Source of the DNA: Saccopteryx bilineata
Lineage: Eukaryota; Chordata; Mammalia; Chiroptera; Emballonuridae
Reading direction: 5' to 3'
DNA: 64,000 bases
Assembly (NCBI RefSeq): GCF_036850765.1
Contig: NC_089494.1
Coordinates: 228,674,779-228,738,778 of the forward strand
Below, piece after piece: positions 1 through 12,479 of this stretch. The notes under the pieces were generated by a model. It did not search any database. It was not told the origin of the DNA and worked only from the letters and a program-made list of their open reading frames with translations. Each line of letters begins with the position of its first letter. The first letter of the stretch is position 1. The translations under genes were made by a program, and so were the position numbers.

Positions 1-839
1 ATACAGGGTGACTTCTACCAAAGGTTGTCAGGTAGTGATGAAAAGAATGGTTTAGTCAAGGACACCTGGTACTCTGTACAGAAGGATTAAGATAAAAAAT
101 GATTCTTTTTAATCTGTACCTTGTCTGTGATGTTCCAAACAATTAAGTTACCCTAAATCTGTAATATTTTCTAATGATAGTTAGAATTCCACTGTGGAAG
201 GCTTCAAAGATAAATTGACCTAAAGTTGAAGGCAGCAGACTTCTTAGCCACTTACAATTGGTACTTCTTTGGCTGAGTAAAATTTTGTTCTTTGAGAACT
301 TTGACTGTAATATAAAGAACAAAATGTATATGTTATTAAAATGGATTTTCATAATGAATAGCAGTCAGTCTTCAAAGTAAGGCACAAAAACACCACCAGC
401 AATAATGTATAATTATAGGCTCTAGAGAGGTTGTGAAAGACAATAGTGAATTTCTTTACTTTATATAATCAGAGTACATGTCGGCCAAGAAAGAGAAAAT
501 CCTGATGGTATGAGCTGACATACTGGTCGTAGTGAGAGGAGGGAGAGGAGGAAAGGAGAAAGCCCTGCTCTTGTTAGGATGCTTACCTGTGAGATAAAAG
601 GCACAGTCAGTAGGAGAAGAAACAAAGGTGAAACTATTGTGTTTATAGTATTTTAAATGAAGAAGGTAATTGGTAGAAAAACCAAAGTTGTGATATAAAT
701 AGATGATGTCTGTGTGTGGGGGGATGTGGGATAGGGATGAATGTGAGCTAAATTCTGGTATATCATAATAGGAAGTCAGTAGTAGATGGTGTTAAAAAAT
801 ATGATTTATGAAAGAAGTGGTATAATTATAACTCATTAT
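1..839. other. AT-rich intron with no recognised element
   Basis: Low-complexity AT-rich sequence with a short TG/G-rich patch near 709-730. No coding frame, RNA gene or repeat family is recognised. Confidence 0.5.
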
Positions 840-1045
840 TTAATGACTTGTTGGTGAGTCCCAGAGAAACCAAACCCCCAAATCAACCAAAAGTGGTTTC
901 CTCTGAGAAACAGGAGCGGGCTGGTGAAGGGCTGAGCAGGGGGCTGTGGCCTTCCGTGACAGACCCTTCTGCACTGTTTGAATGGGATCCTCTGAATCAT
1001 GGTCACGTTTTATTTTGATAAGAATAAAAATTAAATTTAAAACCA
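840..1045 (+). repeat. Old L1-type 3' end fragment
   Basis: The sequence has the layout of an ancient L1 3' UTR: a 'gtggtttcctctgagaaacagg' block, a G-rich middle, then 'tcatggtcacgttttatttt' and an A-rich end with AATAAA. Divergent; the class is a judgement from memory. Confidence 0.4.
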
Positions 1046-1945
1046 CAGTGATAGAAACAAAAGAACACTGAAGGTTCTACTTTAAAAACATATCTCTTCA
1101 TGTACTCCATTATACCTTTTTTCCTTCTTAAGGAGAATCTGAAAAATTAAGTAGAATGCAGCATGTAAGTAACTGCTCTTGGTTTTGTTTAGTCTCAAAA
1201 GTTCCCTTTGTTGGTAAGGTGAAGGTTTCCAGAGAAGACATTTTTCATAATGTTTGGTTAATTAGACCAGCTTTTTTGATGACTAAATAAACCTGACCAA
1301 TGACCTGTGGACCATTTTGATTAATTTTCAACCCAAATTACTGCTGTCCATAGATTTAAGTGATGGATGTAGTGACATGGTGCCTCAAGGACTTCTTAGA
1401 CTATCTGTGCCTCTTCGGTACCGTTACTGGAGTCTGCTTGTGTTGTAGGTCTGTTTCTCTGTAACAGATAATCACAGCAACCTTGACTGTCTGGACTCTT
1501 AATGCTGGTTAATCACTTATGAAATTCTGTTATGTTCTCTTTAGAGGTGGTAGCTAATCCCAGCCTGTTGCACGCTTTAACATCAGCATTTGTCTTAGTT
1601 TCCTTTGCAGATGATTTTTGCTTACTTTTTACATCATCATTCCTAAAGAGACTTTTCTTGGTCATATGTATTATTCCTGAAAACCTTAGTTGACTGAACA
1701 TATATGACCTTAAAGTTATCTTTAGTTCCAAGGAAATTTAGTCATTTCCCAGTTTAGCAATCTGACAAGTCAGATGTTATTTATGCTTATAAGTTTTTAA
1801 AATAAAGAAATAGTTTTATATATATATTTGCATTTCCTGAGTATGTTGTCTTTGGCTTGATAATTTCTTTTGTACCATTAACCATGAATAGAAAATCAAG
1901 CTTTCCCAGTGTACTATCCTTAAAGATTCCTAAGAAATGCTGTTG
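1046..1945. other. Intron with no recognised element
   Basis: AT-rich, with a short TA run near 1817-1828. Nothing else recognised. Confidence 0.45.
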
Positions 1946-1959
1946 TTTTACAATATTTT

Positions 1960-2167
1960 AATTTTTTTTTTAATATTGAAAATTTACTAATTGACTTCAG
2001 AATGAGAGGAAGGGAAAGAAAGAGGCAGAGAGAAGAACACTGATTTGTTGTTCTGCTTATTTATGCATTCATTGGTTGATTTTTCTATGTGCCCTGACCA
2101 GGGATCAAACCCACAACCTTGATGTATCTGGATGACACTCTAACCAACTGAGCTCCTTGACCAGGGC
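1960..2167 (-). mobile_element. SINE, short GCCCTGG-headed tRNA-type, antisense
   Basis: Read on the minus strand it starts GCCCTGGTCAAGGAGCTCAG, carries a tRNA-like A box and a B box near 2110 (gtttgatccc), then AGGGCACATA and a pyrimidine-rich tail. The poly-T at 1962-1972 is its A tail. Flanks ttacaatatttt (about 1948-1959) and ttataatatttt (from 2168) look like the target-site duplication. Confidence 0.8.
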
Positions 2168-2204
2168 TTATAATATTTTTTAAATGGGCTATCCTATCCA
2201 AAGA

Positions 2205-2405
2205 TTAACACTTACTGTATTGGTAGCACCTCCTCTCTGTAGAGCATTTTAACACCCCATATCCCGTTTGCTCGCCACAGCAACCCTGTGAGAGAGACTG
2301 GGAGCACTGTCATTCCCACTCCACGGGCCAGAAGGAGAGCGGAGAGTGACCTGCATGCAGTCGCACGGTTGGTGGTGGAGGGACAATCCGGTGCTCTTAC
2401 CTCGA
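2205..2405 (+). repeat. MIR fragment
   Basis: Order of motifs fits a MIR: 'agcatttt...caccccat', 'cacagcaaccctgtgagagag', 'cattcccactccacgggccagaaggagag', then 'gacctgcatgcagtcgcacgg' and 'ggtggtggag'. Diverged, as expected for this mammal-wide SINE. Confidence 0.6.
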
Positions 2406-2409
2406 GTTC

Positions 2410-3732
2410 ACGTTGCTCTGCAGCAAGCAAGATTTAAATCTCAGGTTTATGCTTAAAAGCAATAAGCAAGTGTGTCGGACTATGAGAGCAGGTTTCACAC
2501 CCATCGGCAGCCAGGCAAATAATATCGACATGGTGGAAGACAATGGAGAGTTGCAGAGACGGTTGTGACCCTGAGAGCAGGTGCCCAGGCTCAAGAGGGC
2601 AGCATTTCTATAGATCCTCTCTATTCAGCAGTTTAGTCTCAATGTTGCTTGAACATTCAGATTTTTAAGAAAAATTGAGAGTTTGAATTTTTTCTGAGAA
2701 ATTGTCTAATTTCCAAACACCTTTCCTGCTAAAACAAAGTATTTGACTCCCAGGGCCTGCAGCTTGAGACCTCTGCAGTAATTACTACTGTTCCACTGTT
2801 TAGGCTCAGGGATAGGCAGAGGTGAGGCCACCCCTGGGGCTGAGCTCATCTTTTCTTCCACCACCCATCCATCCTCCAGGGATGGTCTCCGCTGGAAAGG
2901 TAACCGTGGAAATGGGGCTCCGGTGACACAGCAGGTAACAGGCAGTCGATGCCAGACCTTTCTGCATCCAGGAAACTCCTCTCTAATTGTTTTTTTTTTC
3001 TGGTTTTCATAGGGAAAAACATTTCTGAGGTTACAAAGAAATTCTCTGTTATTTTCTGTGATAATGCCTTATTTATTTCTGTTTAAGAGGCCACCTAATC
3101 ATGGTCATGTTTGATGTATCCAGGAAAAAATAATTTATGAATATTATCAAACTTGATTTTTATGTTAGCAAATATTGTTGAAGTTTTATATTTAATATTG
3201 TTCTAGATCTAAACAAAAGTAAATGCAAACCTTACACTTTTTGGTTATCAGTATAGTTTTTCTGTAATAGCATATTTTGATTCTAAAATAATTTTATGTC
3301 TTAATTTCTATACCGTCAGAGACTTTAAATAGCAACTCTAGTTTTAAACATATTTGTAACAACTCTCTGGTGTCAGGTTCTGGAGGAGATGAAACTAGGT
3401 GCTCCTAACTAGAGAGGGGACAAGGCCCCTGGGCGGGGAAGGTAGCCGCAACTTGCTATGTCCACTCAGTCTGTGCTTACTGTTAGAGCAGCCCCGGCCA
3501 ACTAAGACAGGCAGATCAGTCGTGGAGGGTGGAGGCAAACTTCTGATGTCCCTGCCCCATACTTATTGCCTCCTTTTGGTTTCATGAGACAGAAATCCAA
3601 ATCAAATGGTGATGAGTGGCTTCAGGCATGGTTGAGTCTAGCTTGTAAAACAGTTTCTTAGGACTCTGTTTCTCTCCATTTTTGGTTCTACTTCCTTCTT
3701 TATTTTGGGGTAGGCTCCAAATGATGGTTAAG
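2410..3732. other. Intron with no recognised element
   Basis: Mixed-composition sequence. Short open frames are at chance length. No repeat family recognised. Confidence 0.4.
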
Positions 3733-3746
3733 CCCCCCCCCCCCCC
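3733..3746 (+). repeat. Poly-C tract, 14 bp
   Basis: Uninterrupted run of 14 C. Likely length-polymorphic and prone to sequencing error. Confidence 0.9.
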
Positions 3747-3840
3747 AGCAACAACAGGCTTATTATATTCTTTCAGCATGGAACCAGGGAAGAAAGAATG
3801 TGCTTTTTTCCTAAGAGCTTAAAGAAGTATTTCACGTCTA

Positions 3841-4128
3841 GCCTGACCTATGGTGGTGTAGTGGATAGAGTGTGGACCTGGGATGCTGAGGTTCCAGGTT
3901 CAAAACCCCGAGGTCACCACCTTGAGTGCAGACTCATCTGGCTTCAGCGTGGGGTTCCCAGCTTGAGCGTGGTATCATATAATTGATCCAATGGTTGCTG
4001 GCTTGAGCCCAAAGGTTGTTGGCATGGAACCTAAGGTTGCTGGCCTGAGCAAGGGGTCACTGGCTCAGTTGGAGTCCCATAGTCAAGGCACATAAGAGAA
4101 ATAATCAGTGAACAACTTGTGCCACACT
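3841..4128 (+). mobile_element. SINE-A (GCCTGACC-headed), older copy
   Basis: Starts GCCTGACCTATGGTGGTGTAG, followed by the family's 'gtggatagag' A-box region and a decayed B box ('ggttcaaaacc'). The repeated 'ctggcttgag' blocks and 'tcaaggcacata' follow. The typical CT-rich tail is missing, so the 3' end is truncated or decayed. Confidence 0.85.
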
Positions 4129-4614
4129 GTCAGCTCCTGAAGTTAGAAAATGAGTTCAACGCTACTATATGAGTCAAAATGTGAGAAGTAGCCTACCCCC
4201 CAAAGGAAAACTGGGTGCTCTTAACCAGAGAGGAGGCAATAGATGCTGGCAGAAAAAAACAGGTGAACCATTGTACCTGGGATAGACAGTAGATAGCAAT
4301 TTGGGCAGTTATTTGATTTATTTTATTAGATGAAATTAAGAATCTTAAGTTGGATCTATTATCAAATTGGTTTTAAAAAGGAACAGGTGAATAGGCTGCT
4401 CTCTCAAATATCATTAACTTTTGGGACTTTTGTTCATTAATAGTCATAATAATGAATCAATGTACAATCTAGTGACACAATGCTGTGTCCGTTCCTTCTA
4501 TGTCATATGGGGAAGAGGAGGCTAAATGTATATATTTGTATTCAGACTAGATTCATTCTGAAATTGGGCCATTCTTAGGTTTATTATAAAGCTGGGAACA
4601 CACATGTGCGCGTG

Positions 4615-4639
4615 CACACACACACACACACACACACAC
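4615..4639 (+). repeat. (CA)n microsatellite
   Basis: Perfect CA dinucleotide run of about 25 bp, preceded by an imperfect CACATGTGCGCGTG stretch. Confidence 0.95.
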
Positions 4640-5180
4640 GATTTTTGAAGCATGAGGACTTTGTCTCCTTTTGTCTCTTTCCAAAGTGGTTGAACTGATT
4701 TTTCCCCTTAGCTGTGACCAAACATTTGAACTGTCAACCAAAAAGGTCTCTTTAAATTTGCAGAAAGCAATGAGTTATAGCCTGGATAAACACACACTGG
4801 AAGTGTTTCTAGGACTGTAACCATAAGATCGGTAAATCTTTTATAATTAATGTTTGTTTTTGTTTTTTCTTTTTGCTGCTGAGTAAGCATGAGATTAAGG
4901 TGTCAGCTTTATCTAGTACTGCTTGGTTGTTTTTTTTCCCCTAATGCCATTTAACCATTAAGCATGTGCTGGTCCCCTGAGTTGTTTCGAACTTTTTTCC
5001 ATTAAACGACTTGGACTTCTTCTATACCCATAGACTGTGGGTCTGATGATCACTACTGTATGCCTTCTGGGGAACGGAGTGCAGCCCGCATTGAAGATAT
5101 AGTCTAAAATTAGGGCCCTCTCAGGAGTGGGGCAGGACCACCTCCTAATGACTTTTTCTTTATTTTGTAAAAGATAATTC
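4640..5180. other. Intron with no recognised element
   Basis: AT-rich; nothing recognised. Confidence 0.4.
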
Positions 5181-5184
5181 TTAT

Positions 5185-5730
5185 TATTTTAAATTATAAA
5201 AATATATAGAGAAATATGGAATGTTATAGCTTTCCAAAGACACCTATAATTTTATTTAGAAATAATGTTAGCATTTGGTAAGTTTTCTTTCAGATCTTTT
5301 TTATATAATCTGTTGTTGTTTTTAATGAAAATGGAATCAGGTAATAATGCTGCTCTATCATTTGTTTTGTTCATTCATGGCTTTAACTATCTTCCATGAG
5401 ATCACTGTAGTCAGTGTTGTAAAGACATTATAATTAATTTACTAACCATTCTCATTGTTTGGATCACTATGTTATGTTCAGTTTTTCACCCTTATGAACA
5501 AGGCTGCAGTGTAAATATTTGTACATATCAGTGATAATTTTCTTGGTATAAATAAAATACCTAGATTTCCTAGGTCAAAGGTATGTACAGTTTAAGGCTT
5601 TCGATCCTTACTGGCAAAATGTTGTCTGGAAATATGCCAGTTGGAACTCTCTACAGAGCTCTGTCAGTGTGCCCTTTGTTTCACACCGCCACCGATACTG
5701 CAGATTTAATAGGAAAAATTTATATCTCAT
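5185..5730 (-). repeat. Ancient L1M fragment, antisense
   Basis: Shows the usual antisense L1 3' order: 'ttcattcatggc', 'cttatgaacaaggctgcagtg', 'ttcttggtataaataaaatacc', 'taggtcaaaggtatg' and 'actctctacagagctc'. Strongly diverged. Confidence 0.6.
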
Positions 5731-5932
5731 TTTAACCGACACCTTCTAATTACTTAATTGAATGAAGTAGTTGTTTTTTCATGTTTGGTTATTTCATTGT
5801 ATATGTTCTTATTTTGTGAAATGCTCAATTCTGCTTTTCTGTTAGTTCTACAGGGGTTTTCATCTTTATGTTAATTGATAAAAGATCTTAATGTATTTAG
5901 GATAGTCATCTTTTTTCTGCCTGTTTATTTGA

Positions 5933-5958
5933 TATTTATTTATTTATTTATTTATTTT
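5933..5958 (+). repeat. (TTTA)n simple repeat
   Basis: About six tandem TTTA units. Confidence 0.9.
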
Positions 5959-6059
5959 AAGAATAAGGCTATTTTTATGCAGTCAAATCTTTTTTCTTCC
6001 TGGTTTGTTTTAAACATTTGTGGAAGACATTGTGTCTGGCGTTGTAGTAAGAACTTTAC

Positions 6060-6220
6060 AGTCATTATCTCATTCATCTGACCCCATGAACTGTACAATC
6101 CGGGGGTTATTATTAGCAATCCATTTTACAGTGAAGAAACTGGCTCCACAAATGGTACCTGGGAATCCATGCAGCCTGGCTCAGGGCTGGCTCTCTTGAC
6201 CATTTAATGCTTCGCTTGCT
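6060..6220 (+). repeat. MIR fragment
   Basis: 'gtcattatctcattcatctgacc...ttattattagcaatccattttacagtgaagaaactgg' follows the MIR core. Probable L2-like sequence continues at about 6490-6640. Confidence 0.5.
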
Positions 6221-6766
6221 TGATTTCTGTTTTGAGTGTCATAATTAGAAATTCTTTTCACCTCTTAAGATTATGTAAACATTCACCTGTATTGTATCTT
6301 TTTTTCAGTATAATTATGGTTTAATGTTTACCTGTTATTTAATTAAATGTTTTACCTCATAATCTCTGGATCTCTTTTGTTCTCTTTATGCAGACACAGA
6401 GAATAATTGCTTGTTGCTTTTTACTCATGACTCTTTCTTTGTTTTTATAGCTGCTGCTAAATTCCTTTCTTCTTTCCTCTTCTGCTAATACCAGTGTTTG
6501 TTCCACAAGAATTTGCTGGGAAGGCAGTTGGTGCAAGAATCTTTGTTAGTCGCTGTGGGCATAAAAAAATGAAGTGGTCTACCTCTCCAGAAACTTGTGA
6601 TGTAGTGGCAAGAAAGAGAAACAGAAGTAAGAAACTTGAATGTGAACTCTAAGTCCTATAAAAGAGAGAAACATAAAATAATGGGAAAAGGAGAAAAAAA
6701 TTCAAGAGTTAGAAAAAAAAATTGAAATGGTGAGGGAGGTAGGCATAATTAAGAAAGAATTAATGA

Positions 6767-7163
6767 GCCTGACCAGGAGGAGGCACAGTGGATAGAGCAT
6801 CAATCTGGGATCAGAGGACCCAGGCTCAAAAGCCCAATGTCTCTAGCTTGAACGCAGGCTCACCAGCTTGAGCGCAGGGTCACTGTCTTGAGTGTGGGAT
6901 CATACACATGACCCTGTGGTCACTGGCTTGAGCCCAAAGGTCACTGGCTTAAAGTTCAAGGTCATTGGCTTGAACAAGGGGTTACTGGCTTGACTGGAGT
7001 CCCCCCCCCCGACCTCCATCAAGGCACATATGAGATAATAATCAATGAGCAACTAAGGTACCACAACAAAGAATTGATGCTTCTCATCTCTCTCCCTTCC
7101 TGTCTGTCTGTCCCTATCTGTCCCTTTCTCTGTCTCTCTGTCTCTTTGTCTCTCGCTAAAAGG
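6767..7163 (+). mobile_element. SINE-A, near full length
   Basis: GCCTGACCAGG head, 'gtggatagagc' A-box region, repeated 'ctggcttgag' blocks, 'tcaaggcacatatgag', 'gatgcttctcatctctctcc' and a long CT-rich tail, all in family order. A C10 run interrupts it near 7002-7011. The flanks aaagaatt (about 6754-6761) and the same string near 7177 are a plausible target duplication. Confidence 0.9.
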
Positions 7164-7189
7164 AGAGAAAGAAACAAAGAATTTGTGAC

Positions 7190-10100
7190 AAGTGAAGTTT
7201 AAACCAGACCTTGAAGGACAGGAAACACTCGGACTATAAAATTAGGATGGTATTAGAGTCATCTCGTAGGGCTGTCATATAAATCAATGATGGGTGCTAG
7301 CATGCTGTTAAAAACTGACTCAATGTTAAGCGTTGTCTTTGAGATCATGACTTGAGCAATATCCTGAAAAATGCTGATTGTTAAGTCCTACCTTGTTTAT
7401 TTTTATTTATATATTAGAGTTTCCTTTTGATTTTTTGTGTTAATAATTGCTGGTTTTATTCATGATTTTCTACCTTGCTTTTTACAAAGCTATTCATGTT
7501 GCCTTTAGAGGAAAGTGGGATATTTCTGAAGAAAAATAAATTTAATTAACTTGGAGCCAGTTTTATTAACTTTTATATATCATGCTTTTATTCTGAAAAC
7601 TATTCATTTTTTACAAATTAACCTTAGACTTCTGTTTAATTAAGAGTCTGACGATCTCACTTGTAGATTATAATCAGTTATATTTAAGTATCTTTTGTTA
7701 TGTGCATGTGTACGCACACGCATGTTTTATATTACTCTTAGTAACTAAAACAGTAGCTGAAAATAATGTATTAAATAATTCAAGTTTAATTCAAACAATG
7801 AATAGTGTTTTCAAAAACCATGTCCTATACCCTTTTGCTTTTGGGTCGCTTGGGGCTCAGAGCACTCTCCCGTTGGAAGCAGGCTCCTGCCAGGGAAGGA
7901 CAGCATGACGAGGAACAATAGCAGAGATCAGGAAGCAGGAAGCTTGAAGCCTAGAATGGAATCTTGGGAACCTCAATATGTAGCTGTCTGAAACGTGGGA
8001 CAAGGACTAGGTCAAATAGATGATGATTGCTAAATCCTTCTCTATCTTCCTTTGAGAACAGAAGCCAGTCCCTAAGCCTTGAGGGCAGGCAACAGGCAGG
8101 AGATCAGGGTAAGGGGACCAAGGGCTAGGCACTGCTCTTACTGATCTTTAACATTTATGGGACACTGAGTGGGACACAGTGAGAAACCAGACCGTGTCTC
8201 TTTTTCTTCTCTTCTTTCTGTCCATACTCATCTGAACTGTCACTCACCCCCCGCCGCCCCAGGACCAACTGTTTTTGAGGAAAACACAGCTCTGCCACTA
8301 GTCCATATGGTACCTTTATAGGAATAAGAAAAGGCTCTCCTCCCTCAAGACAATTGTCATACTCCCTCTGCCAGAAAACTGTCATACTTTATATGACATC
8401 TATATTGTCTATGACTCTAATTGTGTCCCCTTAAATGTACAGTATAGATCATATGGTACTGGGTAGTGGAAGAAGGGAGGAAAAATTATACAGGCCATTT
8501 TGAAGACATTTTTACCCCTGTAGTCTTACCCCAGCACATAACTGCCTACCCTACCCTCTGTAGAGCTACAGCCGGCATCTTGGATTGCACGGTTCTTTGT
8601 TGCTCAGGACTGCCTTCGGCACTGAGGGTGTTTGGTGCTCCGGTTCCCCTTTCCACTGCTCACACTAAATGTCTGTACTCACCAGTTATTGCGTCAGCCC
8701 CAAACACCCACTCCCATTTCCAGATGTCCCCTAGAGGGACAGATCATTCAAGCTGAAGACCTCTACCCTGGACTGACTAATCCTCATTCTCAAAGGTGCT
8801 GTGCATGAAAGCTATGCCTTCCTGTTGCCTCCTCTGTGCATGTTTCCGTTCTTCCCTCAGACAGACTCAGTCCCTCTGTGCTCCCACAGAGCACCCTATA
8901 TCAACACTTGTTTGGGCAAATGCCACACAACATTGTGTTTGGATTTGATGGCCTGTCTCTCTCTCTCCCCCATTAGACTTTGAACTATTGAGGCCGGGGG
9001 TATTATCATTTTGATATCCACAGACTTCAACACAGTGCTTGCATCTTCCTGGGAAGTTTTTCTCTCCCTTCTCTACCAGGTCAACTATAATTTTAAAATC
9101 TCTAAAACTTGATTTTAATATATAAAAGAATTTTGCATAATGAAGTACCACTTGAAATCAAACAAATAAAGACATATAGTATATTATAATTCAAAATAGT
9201 AGGGAATTGATGCTATAATACATCTAAAATATTAGTTTGCTGTTTTGACCAGCATTTTTAAGAATGTCAGGCTGTTGCAAATATAATTCTATGTCAAAAT
9301 TTTTATAGCTTAGTACTATGCAAGTAGGTAAGATAAGATGTTTTGTGTATGGTTCCTATATAGATTCTTGTCCTAAACTTAATATTACAGAGGATTATCA
9401 TTACCAGAGAATTTAATTACTATCTATATTTCCTTTTGAATTGTATGTTCCACTGAGTCAGCTCCTGTGGCCAGAAGAAAGTGAAGAGTTGTTTTTTTTT
9501 CTCTCTTATCTCTCTATAGTGTGTGTAAGACAAATAGCTCTTAGTAATGTTCACTGGCTTCTGGTTTGGAGAGGACATTTTTATATTTCATTTGATTTGT
9601 TTTGAAAGCTTTTTAACCCCCCTAGCAAGAGGTGAGTCAAAATCATCACAGTAAATCCATCCACAAAAAGATTGCTTGCTCATCAGGAAAGTTAATCTCC
9701 TGTAGCTACTGGGATTGTTTCACGGGCGACCAGGGTATATTAAAGCAAGTAAAAAGTTCCCAAGCTTCTGCAAGGACTCGTGATTACAATAGAGGTTGTT
9801 ATTTCTGCTTAACACTATTGCCATTTGACATGAAGCAAGTAATAAGTACAAAGTGAGGCATTGATAAGTGAATTCCTGTTGCCAAATACTTGCTTAGGGG
9901 TAGTGTACCAGCCATCTGGAAAGGCCTTTGGGCATACAGAGCTGATAATGGTTCAATTAGTTAGGATACATCGGAAGCTATAATAAATAGACTCTAAAAT
10001 ACAGAAGACACAAGTGTTATAGAAATTTCACTTGCTCTCATGTAAGAATCTCTGTTAGTGGTCTAGGGTTAGTAAGGTGACTTATTGGTGCTCAGGCTCA

Positions 10101-10840
10101 GACACCCTCAATTTGGTTATTTTGCTCTACACACTTTCATTTTTTCATTCCAAATAGCTGCTCTGACTCTTGCAAGAGTTCCTTATTCCACAGGTAAAAA
10201 ATAGGTACAAAGAGGAAGTAGTGGGTATGACATGTTTTCTTTAAGATCGTGACCCAGAATTGATACCTGTCACTATAACTCACCATCCCATTGGTTATAT
10301 GGCCATACCTAGTGAAAGGGAGGCTGGAAAATGCAGTCTCTTTGAGGGGTGGCTATGTGTCATGCTAAAGAGGTGGTTGTAAGGAAATCAAATATTGGAG
10401 CATAAGTAACAAGCTCTGCTTAAATGGCTCTCGCTACTAGTTACAATTGCTGAAAATCAGTGAAATGAATGGCACATTTGGATGGGACATTTCCTTGGAG
10501 TAGATTACTTTTCCTAGTTCCTTTAATAATCTTTGAAAGACACTTCAGGTAATGCTGATAAAATAGACTATGTCATTATCCTTGCTTGGATTAGCTGTTA
10601 TACTTGCTTGGATTAACTGTTCTATGTGTCAACATCATGCAGAATGAAGCCAAGATCAGGCAGCCTGCTGCACTCTCGGGCCACCTGTGGATATGGAAAC
10701 TAGTACAACTTTGTTCTTAAAATTGTTGTTTTATACCTGCTAGTCTCCATCATCCTGATAACCAAAATGTAAGGAAGATAGAAGATTTCATAAGAGTCCC
10801 AAAGTACGGGCACATTCTTATTATAACCCTACTAAATGTT
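7190..10840. other. Intron with little recognised content
   Basis: About 3.6 kb of mixed AT-rich sequence with short chance open frames. A weak tandem duplication lies at 10581-10622. No gene, RNA or confident repeat is seen. Confidence 0.4.
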
Positions 10841-11155
10841 AATTTTATTTCTTTTTTTAAATAAAAATTTTATTAAGTATAATTCACATACTATGTAATT
10901 CGCCAATTTAAAATGTACAAGTTATTGGTTTTTCATTTATTCACAGCTGTTCAACCACCACCACATCTATTTTAGATTATTTTATCACCCCAACAAGAAA
11001 CCCTGTACCCATTAGAAGTACTCACTCTTTCCCTCCAGCATCTCCCCACCCGTCAGCCTTCTGCCATCCCTCCCTCAGCCATAGCCTCAGTAGTTACCAA
11101 CCTTTCTTTGCATCTGTTGATTTGTTCATATAAATGGAAAGATATGTTGTCTTTT

Positions 11156-11546
11156 CTTTTTTGACAGAGATGGAGAGAGGGATAGAAAGGGACAGACAGG
11201 AAGGGAGAGATGAGAAGTATCAATTCTTCAGTGCTGTACCTTAGTTGTTCATTGATTGCTTTCTCATATGTGCCTTGACCTGGGGGCTACAGCAAAGCAA
11301 GTGACCCCTTGCTCAAGCCAGTAACCTTGGGCTTCAAGCCAAGTGACCTTTGAGCTCCAGCCAGTGGCCATGGGGTTATATTTATAATCCCACACTCAAG
11401 TTAGTGACCCCTCGCTCAAGCTGGTAAGCCCGCACTCAAGCCAGATAAGCCTGTGCTCAAGCCTATGATCTCCTTGGAGTCTCAAACCTGGGTCCTCTGC
11501 GTCCCAGTTTGACACCCGATCCACTGCGCCACCATCTGGTCAGGCT
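11156..11546 (-). mobile_element. SINE-A, antisense, inside the L1
   Basis: On the minus strand it begins GCCTGACCAGATGGTGGCGCAG. Target duplication: tatgttgtctttt (11143-11155) and tatgtgatctttt (11549-11561), 11 of 13 identical. The purine-rich left end is the antisense of the CT-rich tail. Confidence 0.92.
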
Positions 11547-11749
11547 GTTATGTGATCTTTTATTACTTCTTCCCCTTAGCATGTTTTAACAGTCCATCCA
11601 TGTTGTAGCATGTATCAGAGCTTCATTTCTTTTATTCCTGAATATTATTGCATTCCATGAGTATCCATGTTTAAATCCATTCATTGATAGATGGATATTT
11701 GAGTATTTCCATATTTTTGTTATTATGAATAATATTGCTGTGAATATTT

Positions 11750-11934
11750 TTTTTTTAGATTTTATCTATTCATTTTTATTAGAGAGAGAGAGAGTGGAAG
11801 AGATAGAGAGAGAACAGGGGGAGGAGCAGGAAGCATCAATTCCCATATGTACCTTGGTCAGGCAAGCCCAGGGTTTTGAACCGGCGACCTCAGCATTCCA
11901 GGTCGACGCTTTATCCACTGCGCCACCACAGGTC
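11750..11934 (-). mobile_element. SINE-D (short 185-bp family), antisense, inside the L1
   Basis: Perfect 14-bp target duplication tgctgtgaatattt at 11736-11749 and 11935-11948. On the minus strand it begins with GACCTGTGGTGGCGCAGTGG, then 'ataaagcgtcgacctgg' and 'gccggttcaaaaccctggg', and ends in a CT-rich tail. It lacks the 'ctggcttgag' blocks of SINE-A. Its chance reading frame is not a gene. Confidence 0.93.
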
Positions 11935-11970
11935 TGCTGTGAATATTTATGTGTTAGTTTTTATTTCTTA

Positions 11971-12471
11971 AAATGTTTTTCCTCTCAATTTACTTTGACT
12001 TCTAAAAAAAAGGGCCTTAATCCCTTCGCCTCTCCTAGCCCACTCTCTGACTCTCTTTCCTCCAGATTTTGCATGGTCTTTACTTCCTCGAGGAAACTTT
12101 ATCCAATCTCCCAATTTGGGATTGGGTGCTCAAAATGTATTCTACCCTAAAACCAGGAATGCTATTTACTGTCTTCACGCCAAACCTTTTATTGTAACTG
12201 TCAGTTCATATATTACTGTTACCACTAAGTTCTGAGCTATATGAGGGGTGGACCTTGTTCATTTACCAACATAACCCTTCTATCTAGCACACAGTGTTCC
12301 TGGACACACGTTTATTACATAAATGTAAGAATGAATGGATGAAAAGAAGGGAAAGAGGAGGGAGGCAAAGCTAACAAAAAGGGAAGAAGAAATAGAAGAG
12401 GAGAAAGTACGTTTGATTTCATTTATGTTAACATGTTTGAAAACTGCGTCTATCTGACCCACCCAGCTGTG
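11971..12471. other. Intron with no recognised element
   Basis: Mixed sequence with a purine-rich patch at about 12335-12410. Resembles no family I can name. Confidence 0.35.
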
Positions 12472-12479
12472 GTCTAGAC

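Larger units (their letters stand above)
10841..11970 (-). repeat. Ancient L1M 3' region, antisense, split by two SINEs
   Basis: Antisense L1 order is clear: 'aaattttattaagtataattcacata', 'gctgttcaaccaccaccac', 'aagaaaccctgtacccatta', 'ctcataaatggaaag'-like block. After the first SINE come 'tgttttaacagtccatccatgttgtagcatg', 'gaatattattgcattcc', 'ccattcattgatagatgg' and 'gaataatattgctgtgaat'. The gaps are exactly the two SINE insertions, each with duplicated flanks. Confidence 0.8.

Noticed and set aside
11725..12150. Open frame of 141 codons on the plus strand
   Set aside because: Runs through an antisense SINE-D and old L1 sequence.
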